A stretch of DNA of 12,046 nt from Ignavibacteriales bacterium (GTDB lineage Bacteria; Bacteroidota; Ignavibacteria; Ignavibacteriales; Melioribacteraceae), in NCBI GenBank assembly GCA_027080245.1, contig JALWSN010000523.1:1-12046 (forward strand), in the 5' to 3' direction. Position 1 is the first letter of the stretch, and every line of letters starts with the position of its first letter. Below are positions 8,183 to 12,046 of this stretch, piece by piece. The notes under the pieces were generated by a model, which worked only from the letters and a program-made list of their open reading frames with translations, searched no databases and was not told the origin of the DNA. The position numbers were made by a program, and so were the translations under genes.

Positions 8183-8213
8183 TTTGTAAAAAATTCTCGA
8201 ATGCTTAAATTTG
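8183..8213 (+). promoter_or_regulatory. Bacteroidota-type housekeeping promoter for the riboswitch-btuB transcript
   Basis: TTTG at 8183-8186 is followed by a 19-nt spacer and TAAATTTG at 8206-8213. This matches exactly the known Bacteroidota consensus of TTTG around -33 and TAnnTTTG around -7. The predicted start of transcription is about 8218-8222, roughly 10 nt before the riboswitch P1 stem, as expected for an aptamer that begins the transcript. It also overlaps a weak TTGnnA/TAAATT sigma70-like pair with a 16-nt spacer. Confidence 0.65.
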
Positions 8214-8230
8214 CGTGTTCTTTCAAAAGA

Positions 8231-8385
8231 TTTACGGCGTTCGCAGAACTTAATAGGGAAGCCGGTTAGAATCCGGCGCTGCCGCGCAACTGTGAAGGAC
8301 GTAATCAATAAGCATTACGCCACTATTAAGCTCGCTTAATGGGAAGGCGCTTATTGATGTCCGAAGCCAGGAGACCTGCCGTAAA
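8231..8385 (+). ncRNA. Cobalamin riboswitch aptamer (class I)
   Basis: This RNA binds adenosylcobalamin or a related cobalamin and lowers expression of the gene below. The B12 box AGCCAGGAGACCTGCC lies at 8365-8380. P1 is a perfect 8-bp stem, TTTACGGC (8231-8238) with GCCGTAAA (8378-8385). The core TTAATAGGGAA (8250-8260) leads to a 5-bp hairpin GCCGG/CCGGC (8261-8277) with loop TTAGAAT, the L5 position. CGCGCAACTGTGAAGGA then follows. The peripheral arm pairs GGAC (8297-8300) with GTCC (8359-8362), and a 10-bp helix pairs 8304-8313 with 8349-8358. Inside this arm lies the family-typical GCCACT...GGGAAGGC module around an AUUAAG/CUUAAU hairpin with a CUCG loop. Every conserved block is present. 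A BtuB-type receptor directly downstream confirms the logic. Confidence 0.96.
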
Positions 8386-8392
8386 TTTCATT

Positions 8393-8426
8393 ATTAATCA
8401 ACCTTCGACGGCGAGGTTAGATTAAT
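8393..8426 (+). other. Long hairpin between riboswitch P1 and the expression platform
   Basis: ATTAATCAACCT (8393-8404) pairs with AGGTTAGATTAAT (8414-8426) over 12 bp with one bulged A (8419). The loop is TCGACGGCG. No T-tract follows, so it is not a terminator. It may be a structural spacer or an alternative P13, but its loop has no good complement in L5. Confidence 0.5.
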
Positions 8427-8431
8427 TCAAA

Positions 8432-8450
8432 AGCCCTTTCTAACGGAGCT
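8432..8450 (+). promoter_or_regulatory. Candidate P13/L13 kissing-loop hairpin of the riboswitch
   Basis: A short stem pairs AGC with GCT and CC with GG, with bulged A8447, around the 8-nt loop TTTCTAAC (8437-8444). The loop bases TTCTAA (8438-8443) are perfectly complementary to TTAGAA in aptamer loop L5 (8266-8271). L5-L13 kissing is the known switching contact of class-I cobalamin riboswitches. The 3' strand of the stem holds an SD-like GGAG (8445-8448). Found by eye, so folding remains to be tested. Confidence 0.55.
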
Positions 8451-8473
8451 AAATTGTTTTAATCGCCCCCATC

Positions 8474-8509
8474 GAAGTTACTTTAAAAACAAAAACAAGG
8501 AGTAACTTC
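8474..8509 (+). promoter_or_regulatory. Start-site hairpin enclosing the btuB ribosome binding site
   Basis: A perfect 9-bp inverted repeat, GAAGTTACT (8474-8482) with AGTAACTTC (8501-8509), closes an A-rich 18-nt loop. The SD AAGGAG (8497-8502) straddles the loop and stem, and the ATG (8511) follows one base after the 3' arm. Folding would place the AG of the SD and the whole SD-to-ATG spacer in duplex, which should reduce ribosome entry. This makes it a plausible translational expression platform for the B12 riboswitch. No terminator lies between the aptamer and the gene, which fits translational control. Confidence 0.5.
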
Positions 8510-8510
8510 A

Positions 8511-10430
8511 ATGAAACGAAATATTTTTTTCGCTTTTGTTTTTTTCGCAAGCACCTTTGCGCTGAACGCTCAAAATAATTTAAAGTACAAACTTCGGGTA
8601 ATTGTTGTTTCGGCAAACAGAACCAACACACCTGAAAAAGAGCTTGCAAATTCAATTACAATAATTACCGCAAAACAAATTAAAGCCTTACGTAAAAATT
8701 CGTTAATCGACATTTTAAAAGACGCTCCCGGCCTTACTGTTATTGAGTCAGGCAACCACGGTTCTTTGACTTCGGTATTTTTAAGAGGAGCCGGCTCTCA
8801 ACATACACTGGTGTTGATTAACGGAATTAAAGTAAACGATCCTACTTCGCCGGTAGGAGGATTTGATTTCTCGAATATTTCCCCTGATGAAATTCAACGC
8901 ATTGAAATAATCCGCGGACCCCAAAGCACCCTTTACGGCTCCGATGCAATAGCGGGAGTAATAAATATTATTACCAACGCCAAATACGCCGGCAGAGAAA
9001 TTTCGCTATTAGCGGAAGGCGGTTCAAATAGTTACTACAGGACGAACGTAAGTGCGCGCGGAAGCTCTGACGGCTTTTTTTATAACGTAGATTTTTCTCG
9101 TCAAGCATCCAAAGGATTTTCCATAATTAAAAATCCCCACGGCAACAGCGAAAGAGACGGCTACTCAAAAAACGTTTTTTCTTTCAACGCCGGCTATTCC
9201 TTTACAAAATCCCTTAACGCAAATTTTTACTACCGTTACTCGCTTAAAAAAGCCGACTTAGACGACACCTTCGGTTTTATTGACGACCCGAACTACACGA
9301 CTAATTCGGAAAACCACCTTTTTAATTTAAATTTAAATTGGAATTCGTTTAACGACAAATGGCGGCAATCTTTTAAAGCCTCTTATTCCAAAGGGGCAAC
9401 TCATACGGTAAATCCTAAGGACAACCTTTCGTCTGCGTTCTCCAAATCCTTTAATTACGGAAAGAGATTTCAATTTACATGGCAGAATAATTTTTACTTT
9501 ATTAAAAATAACGTTGTTACCGTGGGATTGGAAAACTTAATCGAAAAGTCCACTACAAGCTATTATTCCGTTACTCAATGGGGACCTTACAAGAGTTTGT
9601 TTCCGGAAAAAGAGGCGGTTACCAACAGCGTTTATTTTCAGGACATGTTCAAATACAAAGGTAAATTATTTGTAACCGCAGGCGTTCGTTACGACCGTCA
9701 CAAAAGATTTGGAGGAGTTGCTACCTACAGAATAGCTCCCGCTTACTACATAAGCTCGACAGCTACCAAATTGAAATTTACTTACGGTACGGGCTTCAAA
9801 GCGCCTTCGCTTTTCGATTTGTACGACGCCAACTACGGCAATCCCGATCTAAAACCCGAAAAATCCACCGGGTGGGATTTTGGCATTGAACAGTTTCTTT
9901 TTCATTACACGCTCTCTTTTTCTTTGACTTACTACAACACTCAGCTCGAAGATTTAATTGGATTCGACAGCAAGTTCAAAGCTATCAATATCAACAAAGC
10001 CGCAAGCACAGGAATTGAATTCGAAATTAACTGGAAGCCGAGTAAAACGCTTAACGGCAATTTAACCTACACTTACACAAAAGCGCTGAACAAAAGCCCA
10101 AACGACCCGGAGAAAGATTTGCAATTGCTAAGACGCCCGCGTAACAAAATAACTTTAGCCTTAAATTACTTGCCCATGTCAAAGTTAAACGTGGGATTGG
10201 ATTACAACTACGTAGGCGTTCGTTACGACAAGAATTACAACGCTTTTCCAATTAAAAGAGTAGAACTGAAAAACTATTCTCTTTTGAACGCTGCGGTAAA
10301 TTACAAATTAAACAAAGCGTTAACCTTCTATTTGAGATTTGTCAATCTATTGAACGCCAAGTATCATCAGGTCTTTGGCATATCCACCCTTGGCAGAAGC
10401 TTTTACGGCGGTGTTAACGTTAAGTTGTAA
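8511..10430 (+). CDS. btuB: BtuB-like TonB-dependent cobalamin receptor
   Basis: This outer-membrane beta-barrel should import cobalamin using energy from TonB-ExbB-ExbD. It has 639 residues. A signal peptide spans 1-20 (MKRN, a Phe/Ala-rich core, cleavage after LNA before QNN). A TonB-box-like RVIVVSANR at 29-37 closely matches E. coli BtuB DTLVVTANR. The plug domain (about 44-157) contains DILKDAPGLTV, VFLRGAGSQHTLVLINGIKVND and the strongly conserved IEIIRGPQSTLYGSDAIAGV. The barrel includes BtuB-like FKAPSLFDLY..YGNPDLKPEKS, LLRRPRNK and YVGVRYDKNYNAFP, then a last-strand segment NLLNAKYHQVFG...GRSFYGGVNVKL. The final residue is Leu rather than the usual Phe recognised by the barrel-assembly machinery. 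The SD is AAGGAG, 8 nt before the ATG. The riboswitch upstream fixes the substrate as cobalamin with good confidence. A terminator follows at once, so the gene is probably monocistronic. No BtuFCD transporter genes are in the window. Confidence 0.93.
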   Translation: MKRNIFFAFVFFASTFALNAQNNLKYKLRVIVVSANRTNTPEKELANSITIITAKQIKALRKNSLIDILKDAPGLTVIESGNHGSLTSVFLRGAGSQHTLVLINGIKVNDPTSPVGGFDFSNISPDEIQRIEIIRGPQSTLYGSDAIAGVINIITNAKYAGREISLLAEGGSNSYYRTNVSARGSSDGFFYNVDFSRQASKGFSIIKNPHGNSERDGYSKNVFSFNAGYSFTKSLNANFYYRYSLKKADLDDTFGFIDDPNYTTNSENHLFNLNLNWNSFNDKWRQSFKASYSKGATHTVNPKDNLSSAFSKSFNYGKRFQFTWQNNFYFIKNNVVTVGLENLIEKSTTSYYSVTQWGPYKSLFPEKEAVTNSVYFQDMFKYKGKLFVTAGVRYDRHKRFGGVATYRIAPAYYISSTATKLKFTYGTGFKAPSLFDLYDANYGNPDLKPEKSTGWDFGIEQFLFHYTLSFSLTYYNTQLEDLIGFDSKFKAININKAASTGIEFEINWKPSKTLNGNLTYTYTKALNKSPNDPEKDLQLLRRPRNKITLALNYLPMSKLNVGLDYNYVGVRYDKNYNAFPIKRVELKNYSLLNAAVNYKLNKALTFYLRFVNLLNAKYHQVFGISTLGRSFYGGVNVKL

Positions 10431-10437
10431 AAATTAA

Positions 10438-10477
10438 AAAGCCTTCCCCAATTATTCGGGAAGGCTTTCCTTTTTTT
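10438..10477. terminator. Bidirectional intrinsic terminator between convergent genes
   Basis: An 11-bp perfect stem pairs AAAGCCTTCCC (10438-10448) with GGGAAGGCTTT (10458-10468), with a 9-nt loop. On the + strand seven T residues follow (10471-10477) and end the btuB transcript. On the minus strand the stem is followed by a T-rich tract (TTAATTTTTAC), so it can also end the saccharopine dehydrogenase transcript. Its position between two converging genes supports use in both directions. Confidence 0.9.
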
Positions 10478-10496
10478 AAAACGCAAGCTGCGGAAA

Positions 10497-11870
10497 CTAT
10501 CTTGTGGAAGTTCCGTTTCTGTAAGAGATTTCTTCAACTTTTTCTTTAAATTTAACGCCAAGCTGGCGCAGCTCTTTCAGGACGCGCGTAAAAATAATCG
10601 GATGGGTTGGAATATGCACTCCCGCCAGCGGCATATTGTCCGTAAGCAATAATTTAGCCGCAATCCCCGCGGGCAAGCCAACGGTTTTACTGATTGCCGT
10701 CAATCCGTTGCCTTCGCCGTATTCAATTAAAGTGGAAGTGATTTTTCGCGATTTTCGTTCCTCGGGATAATTTGCGATGATTTCATGCTGAAGTATTATC
10801 ATGTCCTTTGCGCCTTTGGGTAAAGGCATTTTCTCTTTTAGAAGCTTAATCATCACTTCCGCCGGAGTCCGCACGTTGCCGCCAATTTTTTCGTTAGAAA
10901 ACAAGCCAAGCCAGCGCAGGTTGTCCATTATTTTTCCGGTAGGATTAATTTTCAGGAAGTTAGCCGTTCGTTGCTCTATGCTTAATCCCGAAACATTAAT
11001 AGGCAGGAACATTTCCATAAACTCGGCGTAAGTGCGCTTGCTTAAATACGGCACAATCAGTCCTTCGTTGGGAATTCCCAATTTTACAATTTGGTCCCAT
11101 GTTTCGCTCCAGCCGGGGTAACGAATTGTGCCTCGAATCATAGTTTTAACTTTTTCGAGTTTAAAAGTTTTTTTGTAAATCAACGAATCCCTGTTGGGGT
11201 AAGCCTCGAACTCTTCTTTAAATCCGTTAACTTTAACCCGCCAGGTTCTACGAAAAATATCATAATGCGGAAGTATTTTAATTTTGCCGTTTTCCATGTA
11301 CTGAGCGCCGCTTTCTCCCGCCATTACTACGTTTCGCGGATTCCACGTAATACAGTACCTCAAAGGATTGGACTCGACGTCGGGCGCAGGCAAGCCGCTT
11401 CCGTAAGAGATAAAACTTTTAATGTAGCCGTTGGCTCTGCGCACGTCGTAAATCACTTTCATTGCGGACATGTGATCGATACCGGGATCTAGTCCCATTT
11501 CGTTGAGTATCAGAACATTTTTCTTAATTGCGTCTTTGTTTAAATCGTAAAGGCGGATGTCTTCGTAAGATGCCGAAATGCAATGTTTTCCGAAGGACAA
11601 AGAATCGAGCGCAATCAAATATTGAAATTTTGGGGCGAGGAAATTAATTACTACGTCGGCATTTTTGATTTGCGCATGGCGCATCCCTTCGTCGTTAACG
11701 TCGAACTCTACCGCAATCCCCCTGTCGTAGCCTGCGACGCGGGATTTTGCCAGTTCGTAATCCCTGTCGCAAACGGTAATTAGCCAATCGTACTTTTCGG
11801 CTTGTTCCAGCAAATACTTAATTAAATAAGGCGAGCTTTGCCCCGCGCCTAAAACCACAACTCTTTTCAT
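10497..11870 (-). CDS. Saccharopine dehydrogenase (L-glutamate-forming), Lys9/AASS-type
   Basis: This cytoplasmic oxidoreductase is expected to oxidise saccharopine to L-glutamate and alpha-aminoadipate 6-semialdehyde, or to run in reverse. The 457 residues are close to yeast Lys9 (446). The N-terminal Rossmann motif is VVVLGAGQSSPYL (4-16), and the second dinucleotide-binding region is ADVVINFLAP (71-80). Family landmarks are NEMGLDPGIDH (123-133) and the substrate-domain block SYGSGLPAPDVESNPLRY (155-172). GTIRYPGW, ILQHEI, KTVGLPAGIAAKLLL and IPTHPIIFTRVLKEL follow, each with a clear counterpart in eukaryotic enzymes. The ATG at 11870 is preferred over an in-frame TTG 30 nt upstream because AAGGA lies 8 nt before it and the Rossmann strand begins at once. 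A reductase-like fragment 72 nt upstream on the same strand suggests a lysine-catabolic pair. Other members of the saccharopine dehydrogenase superfamily are possible but less well matched. Confidence 0.9.
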   Translation of the reverse strand: MKRVVVLGAGQSSPYLIKYLLEQAEKYDWLITVCDRDYELAKSRVAGYDRGIAVEFDVNDEGMRHAQIKNADVVINFLAPKFQYLIALDSLSFGKHCISASYEDIRLYDLNKDAIKKNVLILNEMGLDPGIDHMSAMKVIYDVRRANGYIKSFISYGSGLPAPDVESNPLRYCITWNPRNVVMAGESGAQYMENGKIKILPHYDIFRRTWRVKVNGFKEEFEAYPNRDSLIYKKTFKLEKVKTMIRGTIRYPGWSETWDQIVKLGIPNEGLIVPYLSKRTYAEFMEMFLPINVSGLSIEQRTANFLKINPTGKIMDNLRWLGLFSNEKIGGNVRTPAEVMIKLLKEKMPLPKGAKDMIILQHEIIANYPEERKSRKITSTLIEYGEGNGLTAISKTVGLPAGIAAKLLLTDNMPLAGVHIPTHPIIFTRVLKELRQLGVKFKEKVEEISYRNGTSTR

Positions 11871-11878
11871 TGGAATTT

Positions 11879-11883
11879 TCCTT
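11879..11883 (-). promoter_or_regulatory. Ribosome binding site fixing the saccharopine dehydrogenase start
   Basis: Read on the minus strand, AAGGA is followed by 8 nt and the ATG at 11870. It lies inside the possible N-terminal extension from TTG at 11900, which argues for the shorter protein beginning MKRVVVLGAG. Confidence 0.7.
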
Positions 11884-11942
11884 GAAATAATGAAAGGCAA
11901 AATAGAACTAATTTAAAACTATCGAGTTTCGGAGAATTCATT

Positions 11943-12046
11943 TCACAAAAATTTTTTCAAGTAAATAAAATCAGGCGTTAAAGCGCCTTTGTGAGTTATT
12001 ACCGCACCGGCAAATTCCGGAGGCAAATTCAGTTCGTTAAAGTCTT
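11943..12046 (-). CDS. C-terminal fragment resembling lysine-ketoglutarate reductase (partial)
   Basis: The last 33 codons of a minus-strand gene end at TGA (11943-11945), and the rest lies beyond the window. The visible end reads DFNELNLPPEFAGAVITHKG followed by ALTPDFIYLKKFL. The pattern LP..(x)AVI..(x)G.LT..(x)Y(I/L) resembles the end of the lysine-ketoglutarate reductase half of the bifunctional eukaryotic AASS protein (from memory, not searched). That enzyme joins lysine and 2-oxoglutarate into saccharopine, the substrate of the neighbouring dehydrogenase. The fragment is short, so the frame is well supported by context but the family name is tentative. The 72-nt gap to the next gene holds its ribosome binding site and no terminator, in keeping with an operon. 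Confidence 0.55.
   Translation of the reverse strand, partial: DFNELNLPPEFAGAVITHKGALTPDFIYLKKFL

Noticed and set aside
8453..8575. A 40-codon leader frame from ATT overlapping the start of btuB
   Set aside because: ATT is a very rare start, and the product reads as low-complexity out-of-frame sequence. Kept only as part of the speculative two-step model, not as a gene.
11091..11492. Open frame of 133 codons on the + strand opposite saccharopine dehydrogenase
   Set aside because: No recognisable motifs or ribosome binding site. It lies wholly inside a strongly conserved minus-strand gene, so it is a shadow frame.
11871..11900. Ten-residue N-terminal extension of saccharopine dehydrogenase from a TTG
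   Set aside because: The extension overlaps the AAGGA ribosome binding site, and the Rossmann fold normally begins right at MKRVVVLGAG.
1..12046. Origin of replication (DnaA box cluster)
   Set aside because: The gene context suggests oriC is close, probably upstream near dnaA, but I saw no cluster of TTATCCACA-like boxes and no long non-coding AT-rich stretch in this window.
1..12046. CRISPR, insertion sequence, prophage, toxin-antitoxin or novel defence module
   Set aside because: All long frames match housekeeping or metabolic families, and no direct-repeat arrays, transposase motifs or unexplained gene clusters were seen.

Overview
The window is ordinary, well-packed bacterial chromosome carrying the replication-initiation gene cluster, followed by a sulfur amino-acid enzyme, a vitamin B12 riboswitch with its outer-membrane receptor, and, on the opposite strand, a lysine/saccharopine pathway pair cut by the window edge. 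The organism looks like a Gram-negative member of the Bacteroidota/Ignavibacteriota/Chlorobi (FCB) lineage. The evidence is a TonB-dependent outer-membrane receptor, the order dnaN-recF-DUF721-gyrB-gyrA, and a textbook Bacteroidota-type promoter (TTTG, 19 nt, TAnnTTTG) in front of the riboswitch. Clear Shine-Dalgarno sequences (AAGGAG, GAGGTG, AAGGA) precede several genes, unlike typical Bacteroidia, so an Ignavibacteria-like or Chlorobi-like relative is my best guess. This is inference, not a taxonomic assignment.

Layout. 1-1034: dnaN (sliding clamp), lacking its N-terminus. 1036-2148: recF. 2141-2422: a DUF721/DciA-type protein overlapping the end of recF. 2442-4376: gyrB. 4406-6883: gyrA. 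All five are on the + strand with gaps of at most about 30 nt, so they are probably co-transcribed. A strong intrinsic terminator (6869-6896) includes the gyrA stop codon. Only 12 nt after its T-tract comes the start codon of a Cys/Met-metabolism PLP enzyme (6909-8093). The 417-nt gap 8094-8510 holds an imperfect palindrome, the promoter, a complete class-I cobalamin riboswitch aptamer, a candidate kissing-loop hairpin and a start-site hairpin. Then comes btuB (8511-10430). A bidirectional terminator (10438-10477) separates btuB from the convergent minus-strand saccharopine dehydrogenase (10497-11870). Upstream of that gene on the minus strand is the C-terminal end of a protein that resembles lysine-ketoglutarate reductase.

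How the genes work together. DnaN, RecF, DciA and gyrase serve replication, gap repair, probable helicase loading and supercoil removal. The B12 riboswitch should shut off synthesis of the B12 receptor when cobalamin is plentiful. The minus-strand pair, if correctly read, converts lysine plus 2-oxoglutarate to saccharopine and then to glutamate plus alpha-aminoadipate semialdehyde. I found no CRISPR, insertion sequence, phage gene, tRNA, rRNA or clearly undescribed system. The most interesting part is the riboswitch expression platform. There the SD-like GGAG inside the putative P13 stem is not the SD of btuB, and the real SD lies in a second hairpin about 50 nt downstream.
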